DNA from: Pontimicrobium aquaticum
Lineage (GTDB): Bacteria; Bacteroidota; Bacteroidia; Flavobacteriales; Flavobacteriaceae
Direction: 5' to 3'
DNA length: 64,000 nt
Assembly (NCBI RefSeq): GCF_005047595.1
Contig: NZ_SUPL01000003.1
Span: 372,001-436,000, forward strand
The translations under genes and the position numbers were made by a program. A model generated the notes under the pieces. The model made no database searches. It was not told the origin of the DNA and was given only the letters and a program-made list of their open reading frames with translations. This document shows, one piece after another, positions 1-7,970 of the stretch (its first letter is position 1; each line of letters starts with the position of its first letter).

Positions 1-242
1 ATGAGAGTAACCCTGATGATAATAGCAACGGACAGTTTAGAACCAAAAGTGGCATGTTGTTTTATGAGCTAGGTGCTGGAATTGATATTTACCTACCTTG
101 GTTTAAATTTACGCCTTCCATTAGAGGTATTTTTGCTATTAATGATGAACTAGTAAGAGATATAGATCCCGATAGTCCTTGGACGAGTAATATTGCAAGC
201 ATGAAAACCAGAGGGTTATTTATAAATTTCACCTTTCAATAA
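1..242 (+). CDS. porT: PorT/SprT-family outer membrane protein, 3' end only
   Basis: The reading frame is open from base 3 to the stop at 240-242, so this is the C-terminal end (about 79 residues) of a gene that starts outside the window. It shows alternating hydrophobic beta-strand residues and a final strand ending in Phe-Gln (FINFTFQ), as expected of an eight-stranded outer membrane beta barrel. The sequence resembles the end of PorT/SprT, a protein needed for type IX secretion in Bacteroidota. The neighbourhood (TrmH-type methyltransferase and TamL next) matches the flavobacterial porT locus. The assignment rests on this short tail and on synteny. Confidence 0.7.
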   Translation, partial: ESNPDDNSNGQFRTKSGMLFYELGAGIDIYLPWFKFTPSIRGIFAINDELVRDIDPDSPWTSNIASMKTRGLFINFTFQ

Positions 243-299
243 ATTTAAGTTTCCAGCGCAGTCATACTTTACAATAACCAAGACTGAATAATATACTGT

Positions 300-1022
300 T
301 TATCTTCTCTTAAACTCACTTAATAAAATAGCTGTAGCATTGGCAACATTTAAGCTTTCTGCCATTTGTTGCTCACCAAAACGCGGAATTGAAACACGTT
401 TAGTTACACATTTTTCAATCAAATTACTAATTCCATTAGCTTCGTTTCCTAACACTACTATTCCTAAGTTTGGCAACTCGGTATTATACACGTTTTCTCC
501 ATCCATAAAGGCACCAAAAATGTCTGTGTTAGCATTTTTTAGTACCTCCTTTAAATCTACATAACTCACATTAACCCTAGTTATTGAACCCATGGTTGCC
601 TGAATTACTTTTGGATTATAACAATCTACAGTTTCAAGATTACATAATAAGTCCTTTACTCCAAACCAATCGCATAACCTAATAATAGTTCCTAGGTTAC
701 CTGGGTCTCTCACATTATCTAGAGCTACAATTAAATTTTTAAAATCTATTGGTTGCTCTTCAGGTATTTTAAAAACCGCTAAAGCCGTATTTGGTGTTTT
801 TAGGAAACTTATTTTCTTTAGTTCACTATCTGAAATTTGGGTAATTAAATTATTTAAAACATCAAACTCTAACGAAGTGGTATAAAGCTGTTCTAGCTCT
901 AAATTTGATTGTAATAACTCGTTAATGGTCTTTTTACCTTCAGCAACAAACAACTTATGCTGTTGACGATATTTTTTTAGCTTTAAACTTGTTATAAGTT
1001 TTATTTGATTTTTACTAAGCAT
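300..1022 (-). CDS. TrmH/SpoU-family RNA 2'-O-ribose methyltransferase
   Basis: 240 residues, the usual length for the family. An N-terminal substrate-binding domain (about 1-90) precedes a SPOUT methyltransferase domain. The three SpoU motifs are visible: NVRDPGNLGTIIR (about 103-115), VVLGNEANGIS (189-199) and the knot-forming segment from SIPRFG to ESLNVANA (211-229). It should transfer a methyl group from S-adenosylmethionine to a ribose 2'-OH in rRNA or tRNA; the exact target nucleotide cannot be read from sequence. It is convergent with porT and divergent from tamL, an arrangement I know from other flavobacteria. Cytoplasmic. Confidence 0.93.
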   Translation of the reverse strand: MLSKNQIKLITSLKLKKYRQQHKLFVAEGKKTINELLQSNLELEQLYTTSLEFDVLNNLITQISDSELKKISFLKTPNTALAVFKIPEEQPIDFKNLIVALDNVRDPGNLGTIIRLCDWFGVKDLLCNLETVDCYNPKVIQATMGSITRVNVSYVDLKEVLKNANTDIFGAFMDGENVYNTELPNLGIVVLGNEANGISNLIEKCVTKRVSIPRFGEQQMAESLNVANATAILLSEFKRR

Positions 1023-1126
1023 TCAACAAAGATTGAATTTTATCGTTTAAATTTATATAAAGAAACAGATTAATTGTAAAGAATAATAACCTCGTTAGTA
1101 AATATTTTTTTTCGACGGAAATAATG

Positions 1127-1134
1127 TATTTTTG
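1127..1134 (+). promoter_or_regulatory. Candidate -7 element upstream of tamL
   Basis: TATTTTTG fits the Bacteroidota -7 consensus TAnnTTTG and lies 52 bases before the proposed TTG start of tamL. No clear TTTG/TTG -33 element is present at the usual spacing, so this is a motif match only. Confidence 0.4.
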
Positions 1135-1185
1135 AAGTGGTATAGTTTTTGCTTTTTATGAACTCTAATTTTTCCTCTTAATTAA

Positions 1186-3732
1186 TTGAAACACTCCTTT
1201 ACAAAAATATTAATTCTTGTAATCATTTTAGGCAGTATTACATCTTGTAATGTTGTAAAAAGAGTTGGAGAGAGTGAACATTTACTAACGCAAACTTCGG
1301 TTATTGTAAATGATAAAAAAACATCCTCAGAAAACATAAATAATCTTATCAACCAAAGACCTAATAATAAACTCTTAGGTTTTCCATTACGATTACACAT
1401 TTACAATTTAGCGCGGCCTAATATTGATTCTATCTTAAACGAGAAAATCTACAACAATCCAAAAAAACTTAATAGAAAAATTAGAAGACTATCAAAAAAG
1501 CAGTTAGATAAAGATATAGAATCTAGAAAAAAATTAAATAATTGGTTAAAAAAAACTGGCGAACCTCCAATGATTTTAGACAGTTTAAAAACCGAACGCT
1601 CTAAAAACAATTTAAGTAGATATTTCTTTGCAAATGGTTGGTTTGATAGAGAAGTAAGTTATACTATTAATAAAACAGAAAACAAACGAGCAACAGTAGA
1701 TTATCAGGTTAAAACTGGCAACCCCTATTTGTTAGACTCGATTTACAGCACTACACCATCAAAATTATTAGACTCCTTATATGAAAGCGTAAAAGCAAAC
1801 AGTCTCTTAAAAAAAAATGATCAGTACAAAACAGCTAATATAACAGAAGAAAGAGATAGACTTGCAGAATCTTTTAGAAATTCTGGCCTATATCATTTCT
1901 CACAAGATTACATTAGGTTTGAGCCAGATACTATTAATAAAAATCATAAGGTCGATATAAATGTTATCGTACAAAATCGTATAATTCGTAATGAAGACTC
2001 GGTAGCAGTAGTACCTTTTAAACCTTATAGAATTAGAAATGTAGATATTATTACTGATGATTCTTATGAAAATGATGGTAGAAGTTATCAAGATAGTGCA
2101 AAGTATGGCAATGCTAGATTTTATAGTTATGAAAAATTACGATATCACCCAAAAGCACTTTTACAAGGTATTTTTATTAATCGAGGTGAATTATTTAGCG
2201 AATTAAACAGAACCCGAACTTATCGCTATCTATCAAAGTTTGGTATTTTTAAATATCCTGACATCAATTATATTGAACATGAAGAAGACTCATCTTTAAC
2301 AGCAGTTATTAGATTAGCTCCTAGAAAAAAATATGGTCTAGGGTTCGATGTAAATGTATCACAAAGTAATATCCAATCGGTTGGGCTATCATTCAATACT
2401 TCATTACTTATTAGAAATATTTTTAGAGGTGCCGAGACCCTGGAAATTTCTGCATTAGGAGCTATTGGTGCTTCTAAAGATGGATCAAATAGTGACCAAT
2501 TTTTCGATATTAACGAAGTTGGTGCAGACATAAGATTAACCATACCTAGAATATTTTTTCCTTTTAATATGGAAAATATCATTCCAAAATACATGTCACC
2601 TACCACGAGACTTAGCTTAGGTTTTACAAGTCAAACCAACATTGGGCTAGACAAGCAAACAGTTAATGGCATTTTAAATTACAACTGGAACCCATCTAAG
2701 GCTGTCACAAACAATCTAGATTTGTTTAATGCTCAATATGTTAGAAATCTAAACCCTGGAAACTACTTTAGAGTTTATCAAAACTCATTTAATCGATTAG
2801 AAAATATAGCCTTAAATACCTACAACACACCTCCTGAATTTATTACAAACAATAATGGAACAGATGAATTGGATAAAAACAAGGCAGACAATTTTATTGA
2901 TGTAGTGTTACAAGATTCAGGGTTTCAAACCACAAATCCAAACGATTATAAAACAGTAAACAATATTAGAGAGCGTAAAGAAAGACTTACTGAAGACAAC
3001 CTTATTTTTGCTACTAATTTTAGCTATACAAAAGATAAACGTGAAAACTTAATAGACGAAAGCTTTTCTATTTTTCGTTTTAAATTAGAATCAGCCGGAA
3101 ATTTACTTACTACCACCTCAAAACTATTAGGTTTAAAAAAGACCAATGACGGTAAACATAAAATATTTGGTGTTCCTTACTCACAGTATATAAAAACCGA
3201 ATTTGACTATATAAAACATTGGGACATTGGTCGAAATAACGTTATTGCTATACGAACGTTTTTTGGAATTGCTATTCCTTATGGAAATTCTAACAGCATT
3301 CCTTTTTCTAAAAGTTTCTTTGCTGGTGGCGCCAATGACAATAGAGCCTGGACAGCATATAATTTAGGCCCAGGTAGCTCAGATAGTAATAATGAGTTTA
3401 ATGAAGCTAACATGAAAATTGCCTTGAGTTTAGAACATCGTTTCAATTTATTTGGCAGTCTTAACGGAGCTCTATTTGTTGACGCAGGAAATATTTGGAA
3501 TGTTTTAGATAGTGAAGAAGATCCAAATGCCACCTTTACCAGTTTTAACTCCTTAAAAGATATTGCTATTGGTTCAGGATTTGGATTGCGCTATGATTTC
3601 GGATTCTTTGTTCTAAGAGGTGATATTGGTTTTAAAACCTACGACCCTTCATACAAAACAGCAAACAGATGGCTTAACGACTACAATTTTGGAAATGCCG
3701 TTTACAATATTGGTATTAACTATCCTTTTTAA
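1186..3732 (+). CDS. tamL: TamL: BamA/TamA-family outer membrane lipoprotein
   Basis: 848 residues. The only usable start is TTG at 1186; the ATG at 1158 runs into a stop after seven codons and no internal ATG occurs until deep in the protein. The TTG start gives a lipoprotein signal with lipobox SITSC (Cys21), the trait for which this Bacteroidota BamA relative was named TamL. POTRA-like sequence follows (about 100-340), including a long Lys/Arg-rich stretch, then an Omp85 (Bac_surface_Ag) barrel ending in INYPF with a terminal aromatic. It probably works with a TamB protein in outer membrane protein or envelope assembly. It sits near porT as in gliding flavobacteria. The alternative label is simply BamA/TamA family protein. 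Confidence 0.88.
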   Translation: MKHSFTKILILVIILGSITSCNVVKRVGESEHLLTQTSVIVNDKKTSSENINNLINQRPNNKLLGFPLRLHIYNLARPNIDSILNEKIYNNPKKLNRKIRRLSKKQLDKDIESRKKLNNWLKKTGEPPMILDSLKTERSKNNLSRYFFANGWFDREVSYTINKTENKRATVDYQVKTGNPYLLDSIYSTTPSKLLDSLYESVKANSLLKKNDQYKTANITEERDRLAESFRNSGLYHFSQDYIRFEPDTINKNHKVDINVIVQNRIIRNEDSVAVVPFKPYRIRNVDIITDDSYENDGRSYQDSAKYGNARFYSYEKLRYHPKALLQGIFINRGELFSELNRTRTYRYLSKFGIFKYPDINYIEHEEDSSLTAVIRLAPRKKYGLGFDVNVSQSNIQSVGLSFNTSLLIRNIFRGAETLEISALGAIGASKDGSNSDQFFDINEVGADIRLTIPRIFFPFNMENIIPKYMSPTTRLSLGFTSQTNIGLDKQTVNGILNYNWNPSKAVTNNLDLFNAQYVRNLNPGNYFRVYQNSFNRLENIALNTYNTPPEFITNNNGTDELDKNKADNFIDVVLQDSGFQTTNPNDYKTVNNIRERKERLTEDNLIFATNFSYTKDKRENLIDESFSIFRFKLESAGNLLTTTSKLLGLKKTNDGKHKIFGVPYSQYIKTEFDYIKHWDIGRNNVIAIRTFFGIAIPYGNSNSIPFSKSFFAGGANDNRAWTAYNLGPGSSDSNNEFNEANMKIALSLEHRFNLFGSLNGALFVDAGNIWNVLDSEEDPNATFTSFNSLKDIAIGSGFGLRYDFGFFVLRGDIGFKTYDPSYKTANRWLNDYNFGNAVYNIGINYPF

Positions 3733-3820
3733 TTGTTTAGTCTGTAATTCACTATAACGTTTACGCTTTAATTTTTTGTTTTTCCATTAATTTACACCCC
3801 TATTTTGGTTAAAAATTATG

Positions 3821-3828
3821 TACTTTTG
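3821..3828 (+). promoter_or_regulatory. Candidate -7 element upstream of fbaA
   Basis: TACTTTTG matches TAnnTTTG and lies 33 bases before the fbaA start. A TTTG at 3804-3807 is too close to act as a standard -33 element, so support is partial. Confidence 0.4.
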
Positions 3829-3860
3829 AATTTTCTAAATCACTGTAAAAAAAATAAAAA

Positions 3861-4928
3861 ATGTCATATAATATAAAAGCTGGAGTAGCTACAGGCAAAG
3901 AGGTTCAAGAGATTTTTAAGCTTGCTAAAGAAAAAGGATTTGCATTACCTGCAGTAAATGTTGTTGGTTCAAATAGTATTAATGGCGTTTTAGAAACTGC
4001 TAGAGATTTAAATGCACCTGTAATCATACAATTTTCTAATGGTGGTGCACATTTTAATGCTGGAAAAGGTCTATCAAACGAAAATCAAAAAGCTGCCATA
4101 GTTGGTTCTGTAGCTGGTGCAAAACATGTGCATTTATTAGCTAAAGAATATGGTGTCCCTGTAATTTTACATACAGATCATTGCGCTAAAAAATTATTAC
4201 CATGGATTGATGGGCTTCTTGATGCAAGTGAGCAACATTTTGCCGAAACTGGCAAACCACTTTACAGTTCGCATATGATTGACCTGAGTGAAGAACCTAT
4301 AGAAGAAAACATTGAAATATGTAAGCAGTACCTTAAACGCATGAGTAAAATGGGAATGACTCTAGAAATAGAGTTAGGTATTACAGGTGGTGAAGAAGAT
4401 GGTGTAGATAACACCGATGTTGATGACTCAAAACTATACACACAACCAGAGGAAGTTGCCTATGCCTTTGAAGAACTAAGCAAAATTAGCGATCAATTTA
4501 CTATTGCTGCAGCTTTTGGAAATGTGCATGGTGTATATAAGCCAGGAAATGTTAAGCTTACACCTAAAATTTTAAAGAACTCGCAAGAGTATGTGTCAAA
4601 AAAATTCAATCTTGGTCATAATTATATCGATTTTGTATTCCATGGAGGCTCAGGTTCTACAGTAGAAGAAATTAGAGAAGCTATAGGTTATGGTGTAATT
4701 AAAATGAATATCGACACAGATATGCAATATGCATTTATGAGTGGTGTACGTGATTATTTTAAAAAAAACGAAGGATATTTGCAGTCGCAAATTGGAAATC
4801 CAGATGGTGATGACGTTCCAAATAAAAAATATTATGACCCAAGAAAATGGTTACGAGAAGCAGAAAATTCTTTTGTTACTAGACTAAAGAAAGCTTTTGA
4901 AGATTTAAATAATGTGAATACATTATAA
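3861..4928 (+). CDS. fbaA: Class II fructose-bisphosphate aldolase
   Basis: 355 residues, the usual length for the long class IIA aldolases. It cleaves fructose 1,6-bisphosphate to glyceraldehyde 3-phosphate and dihydroxyacetone phosphate using a bound zinc ion. Visible signatures are LHTDHCAKK (about 103-111) with the catalytic Asp and a zinc His, a second zinc His in FGNVHGVYKPG, and FHGGSGS, which binds the substrate phosphate. Cytoplasmic, glycolysis and gluconeogenesis. It is followed 39 bases later by accD on the same strand, so the two may be partly co-transcribed, though accD has its own candidate promoter. Confidence 0.97.
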   Translation: MSYNIKAGVATGKEVQEIFKLAKEKGFALPAVNVVGSNSINGVLETARDLNAPVIIQFSNGGAHFNAGKGLSNENQKAAIVGSVAGAKHVHLLAKEYGVPVILHTDHCAKKLLPWIDGLLDASEQHFAETGKPLYSSHMIDLSEEPIEENIEICKQYLKRMSKMGMTLEIELGITGGEEDGVDNTDVDDSKLYTQPEEVAYAFEELSKISDQFTIAAAFGNVHGVYKPGNVKLTPKILKNSQEYVSKKFNLGHNYIDFVFHGGSGSTVEEIREAIGYGVIKMNIDTDMQYAFMSGVRDYFKKNEGYLQSQIGNPDGDDVPNKKYYDPRKWLREAENSFVTRLKKAFEDLNNVNTL

Positions 4929-4936
4929 AAATTATG

Positions 4937-4944
4937 TAATTTCG
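4937..4944 (+). promoter_or_regulatory. Weak candidate -7 element upstream of accD
   Basis: TAATTTCG differs from TAnnTTTG by one base and lies 24 bases before the accD ATG. It would allow accD expression apart from fbaA. Confidence 0.25.
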
Positions 4945-4967
4945 CATTTTAACTAACAATATCTTAA

Positions 4968-5834
4968 ATGAGCAATATGGCTTGGTTTAAACGTAAAGAT
5001 AAAGGTATTCAAACACCTACAGAAGCAAAAAAAGACACACCTAAAGGCTTATGGTACAAATCTCCTACTGGAAAAGTAGTTGACACCGAAGAATTAGAGA
5101 AAAACTTTTATGTAAGTCCTGAAGATGGCTATCATGTTAGAATTGGTAGTAAAGAATATTTTGAAATCTTATTTGATGATAATAAATTCAAGGAATTAGA
5201 CGCTAAATTAGAATCTAAAGATCCTTTAAAGTTTACAGACAATAAAAAATACACAGATCGCTTAAAAGCAGCTAAAGAAAAAACCAAACTTAAAGATGCA
5301 GTCCGTACTGCTGTTGGTAAGTCTAAAGGAAAAGATTTAGTTGTAGCATGCATGGATTTTAGCTTTATTGGAGGTTCTATGGGAAGTGTTGTAGGAGAAA
5401 AAATTGCTCGTGCTGCCGACTATGCTTTAAAAAAGAAAATACCCTTCATGATTATTTCTAAATCTGGAGGAGCAAGAATGATGGAAGCAGCATTATCTTT
5501 AATGCAATTAGCAAAAACCTCAGCAAAATTAGCACAATTAGCTGATGCTAAAATACCTTATATCTCTTTATGTACAGACCCAACTACTGGAGGAACGACA
5601 GCATCATTCGCTATGTTAGGAGATATAAATATTAGTGAACCTGGAGCTTTAATTGGATTTGCAGGCCCTCGCGTTGTTAGAGACACCACTGGAAAAGAAT
5701 TACCAGAAGGTTTCCAAACTGCTGAGTTTTTACAAGAACATGGCTTTTTAGATTTTATATCACACAGAAAACACCTTAAAGACAAAATAAATCTGTATAT
5801 AGATTTAATAACCAATCAACCTTTAAGAGCATAA
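4968..5834 (+). CDS. accD: Acetyl-CoA carboxylase carboxyltransferase subunit beta, zinc finger absent
   Basis: 288 residues. With AccA it transfers the carboxyl group from carboxybiotin to acetyl-CoA, giving malonyl-CoA for fatty acid synthesis. The crotonase-like core is intact: [35 protein letters not shown] and the oxyanion region [14 protein letters not shown]. The N-terminal region of the enterobacterial protein holds a four-Cys zinc finger; here the aligned positions read YKSPTG and VSPEDGYH, so all four cysteines are missing. I recall the same in other flavobacterial AccD proteins, so it looks like a lineage trait, not damage. The start could also be the second Met (position 4). A strong terminator follows. 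Confidence 0.96.
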   Translation: MSNMAWFKRKDKGIQTPTEAKKDTPKGLWYKSPTGKVVDTEELEKNFYVSPEDGYHVRIGSKEYFEILFDDNKFKELDAKLESKDPLKFTDNKKYTDRLKAAKEKTKLKDAVRTAVGKSKGKDLVVACMDFSFIGGSMGSVVGEKIARAADYALKKKIPFMIISKSGGARMMEAALSLMQLAKTSAKLAQLADAKIPYISLCTDPTTGGTTASFAMLGDINISEPGALIGFAGPRVVRDTTGKELPEGFQTAEFLQEHGFLDFISHRKHLKDKINLYIDLITNQPLRA

Positions 5835-5869
5835 AAAAAGCGAACCAAATGGTTCGCTTTTTTTTTAAT
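5835..5869 (+). terminator. Rho-independent terminator after accD
   Basis: Stem GCGAACCA (5840-5847) pairs with TGGTTCGC (5850-5857), extended by A-run/T-run pairing and followed by a T tract. The core hairpin is the exact reverse complement of the one at 6375-6392. Confidence 0.9.
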
Positions 5870-5893
5870 TATATAATGACTTATTTTTAAACA

Positions 5894-6370
5894 ATGAAAT
5901 ATATAGTAATAATATTCTCTCTAATTTCATCAATAGTAGTATCTCAATCTAAAAATATTGAACAATTAGCTTTCGATTATTTTATTGAAGAAATCTTAGC
6001 TAAAGATTATGTTAATGAAAAATCTGTTTATTTTTCTGGTTATACTCAAAATGAGAATAAGTTAGGTATTGGAGGGTTATTTGCCTATTGCTTTGAATCA
6101 GAAAAACCTTTTGTTGATTTTATTTATAATTTTAAACCAAAAAAGACTCAACCCAAAATCATAATAAGGGAAAATCATCCAAAAACTAAATTTTTAAAAA
6201 AATTTAAAAAAAGAAAGCTTGAAATTGAGGTTTACACATCAGTAAAATATGATGACTATTATTTGGTTTACATTAATGTTTATAAGCAATCACATTTTGT
6301 AAATCATTATTTAATTCGCTTAAAAAATCATAAAGTAATCGATTTTTGTTTTGAAGGTGAAGTAATATAA
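5894..6370 (+). CDS. Hypothetical exported protein
   Basis: 158 residues; I do not recognise the family. A short hydrophobic N-terminus (residues 2-17) ending in VVSQS looks like a Sec signal peptide, so the mature protein is probably periplasmic or surface-associated. The mature part is rich in Lys, Phe and Tyr, with a basic stretch about residues 80-112 (KKTQP to KKRKLEIE). It stands alone between two terminators that are reverse complements of each other, with accD before it and a convergent lipoprotein gene after it. Low-GC codon use like its neighbours. No function can be assigned. Confidence 0.7.
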   Translation: MKYIVIIFSLISSIVVSQSKNIEQLAFDYFIEEILAKDYVNEKSVYFSGYTQNENKLGIGGLFAYCFESEKPFVDFIYNFKPKKTQPKIIIRENHPKTKFLKKFKKRKLEIEVYTSVKYDDYYLVYINVYKQSHFVNHYLIRLKNHKVIDFCFEGEVI

Positions 6371-6398
6371 AAAAGCGAACCATTTGGTTCGCTTTTTT
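6369..6398. terminator. Bidirectional terminator between convergent genes
   Basis: GCGAACCA at 6375-6382 pairs with TGGTTCGC at 6385-6392, with A and T runs on both sides, so it can end transcription from the small exported-protein gene (+) and from the lipoprotein gene (-). Confidence 0.88.
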
Positions 6399-6416
6399 AT
6401 TATAGTACAGTATACT

Positions 6417-7277
6417 TTATCTAAGTGTAATATCGCGTACCGTTCCATCTTCAAAAGTAAAGGTTGCCTGGTTATCACACTCGCCATCTCCATAATCAAA
6501 CACACCTGAAAAATGAGTGCGCTGAACATCTACCGATCCACTAACAAAAAATCTACATATCATTTCTCTTCGCAAAGGATTAGTAACTTCATACGCATGC
6601 GTATTACCATTTCTAAAAACAGAAGTCCAATTACCAGTAACTTCAAACACATTATCACTCCACACACCACTACCATGACCTTCAACCCATTCTCTAATTT
6701 TAGTCCCTGTTCTAGAAGCTTCAGTTCCATCAGGCCAAACTACTGTTAAATCTAGTGTTTTAGTGTATTGTGGATTTTCATTTTCATTGGAACGTTCACG
6801 CAAAATGGTTTTAGATCCAATAATACTTTTATCGTTAAAATAGAAGTCTTCAAGTGTTTTAGAAATTAAAACCTCTCTAGCTTCAGGATTACGAGTGTAA
6901 GACAAAATAATTTTACCCTTTAAAATATTATTTCTCACTTCACAACCCTCGGTTCCAAAATCAATAGTTAATTCTCTAAAGTTTTGTTCTGCAACAACAG
7001 TAATCGTCACACAATCTGGAAGTGTAAAAAATCCGTTTTCATTAGTCGTTCTACTCGTTGAGTTTTCGTTAGCTTCTTGAGCTTCATAAGCATCAATAGC
7101 TATGTCGTCCATAGTTTCTAGTGCTACATCCATTTCAGCTGATAATGCTACTTCAGTAGAACTTGGGTCTTGTTCTAAGTTTTCAATAGGTTCATTGTCA
7201 CTACAACTAAAAACAACTAGTGTTAAACCTAATAATACCATTAACATTTGTTTAGTTACATTTAATTTTTTCATCAT
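6417..7277 (-). CDS. Hypothetical lipoprotein
   Basis: 286 residues. The N-terminus is a lipoprotein signal: basic residues, a hydrophobic stretch and the lipobox VVFSC (Cys25, or Cys24 if the second Met is used). After the Cys comes an acidic tether (residues about 26-75, rich in Asp, Glu and Asn) and then a beta-rich domain with repeated Trp/Thr-containing strands such as EWVEGHGSGVWSDN and VTGNWTSVFRNG. I know this layout from Bacteroidota surface or periplasmic lipoproteins of unknown role, but I cannot name the family. It is convergent with the 158-residue gene and lies upstream of, and divergent from, rpsO. Confidence 0.8.
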   Translation of the reverse strand: MMKKLNVTKQMLMVLLGLTLVVFSCSDNEPIENLEQDPSSTEVALSAEMDVALETMDDIAIDAYEAQEANENSTSRTTNENGFFTLPDCVTITVVAEQNFRELTIDFGTEGCEVRNNILKGKIILSYTRNPEAREVLISKTLEDFYFNDKSIIGSKTILRERSNENENPQYTKTLDLTVVWPDGTEASRTGTKIREWVEGHGSGVWSDNVFEVTGNWTSVFRNGNTHAYEVTNPLRREMICRFFVSGSVDVQRTHFSGVFDYGDGECDNQATFTFEDGTVRDITLR

Positions 7278-7392
7278 TGCAAGTTTTAAGTTTATATATG
7301 TTAAGACTTTCTTAAAATAAAAAGGTTTAATTTGGCTAATTATATAAACAGCATATTCTACATTTTATTATTATAAAAACCCTCTAAAAAAG

Positions 7393-7421
7393 TTGTAAAT
7401 AGTTAATTTTTACTATCTTTG
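7393..7421 (+). promoter_or_regulatory. Promoter of rpsO
   Basis: TTG at 7393-7395 and TATCTTTG at 7414-7421, separated by 18 bases, fit the Bacteroidota promoter (-33 TTTG/TTG, -7 TAnnTTTG). The rpsO ATG lies 57 bases downstream of the -7 element, which rules out the longer TTG-initiated reading frame at 7419. Confidence 0.7.
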
Positions 7422-7478
7422 CGGCTTGAATACGAAAACCGTAATCAAGTACATAAAAATCATTTAAATAATATTGGA

Positions 7479-7748
7479 ATGTATTTAACAAAAGAAGTAA
7501 AAGAAGACATCTTTAAAAAATATGCTAAAGATGCAAAAAACACAGGTTCGGCCGAAGGACAAATTGCATTGTTCACTCACCGAATTAATCACTTAACAGA
7601 ACACTTAAAAAACAATCGTAAAGATTTTAACACTGAGCGTTCTCTAGTGAAACTAGTAGGTAAGCGTCGTGCACTACTAGATTATTTAACTAAGAAAGAT
7701 ATTTTAAGATATCGTGCTATTGTTAAAGAATTAGGATTAAGAAAATAA
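7479..7748 (+). CDS. rpsO: 30S ribosomal protein S15
   Basis: 89 residues from ATG 7479, the exact usual S15 length. An upstream in-frame TTG at 7419 falls inside the promoter and is rejected. The family signatures are present: FTHRINHLTEHLK and the basic RRALLDYL segment that contacts 16S rRNA helices h20-h22. S15 is a primary binder in assembly of the 30S platform. It is followed by a strong hairpin terminator and then pnp, the same gene order as in many bacteria. Confidence 0.98.
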   Translation: MYLTKEVKEDIFKKYAKDAKNTGSAEGQIALFTHRINHLTEHLKNNRKDFNTERSLVKLVGKRRALLDYLTKKDILRYRAIVKELGLRK

Positions 7749-7755
7749 TCATATT

Positions 7756-7781
7756 AAAGAGGCTTCGCGCCTCTTTTTTAT
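7756..7781 (+). terminator. Terminator after rpsO
   Basis: AAAGAGGC (7756-7763) pairs with GCCTCTTT (7769-7776) around a five-base loop TTCGC, followed by a T run. Confidence 0.88.
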
Positions 7782-7816
7782 TTATATTACTCAAAAAAGA
7801 GTTAAAATTACAATAC

Positions 7817-7837
7817 GTTTCAAAACAGTTTTGAAAC
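7817..7837 (+). promoter_or_regulatory. Perfect inverted repeat in the pnp leader
   Basis: GTTTCAAAAC (7817-7826) and GTTTTGAAAC (7828-7837) form a perfect 10-bp inverted repeat around one base. A second, weaker repeat TTCCA/TGGAA spans 7929-7951. Neither is followed by a T tract, so they are not terminators. Both lie in the 200-base gap before pnp and could be a processing or autoregulatory structure, as the RNase III hairpin is before pnp in E. coli; for this organism that is inference. Confidence 0.45.
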
Positions 7838-7970
7838 AAATAGAAGAAGCTAATTATAGTTTTTCATTGGTCAAGACATTACATGTCGCACAACAACTAC
7901 AACAACACAACGACCATTGTTTAACATATTCCAGCATATTAGGTGTTGGAAATTAGAATTAAAAATATTT

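Noticed and set aside
7419-7478. N-terminal extension of S15
   Set aside because: The TTG at 7419 lies inside the -7 element TATCTTTG and would give an S15 longer than the family.
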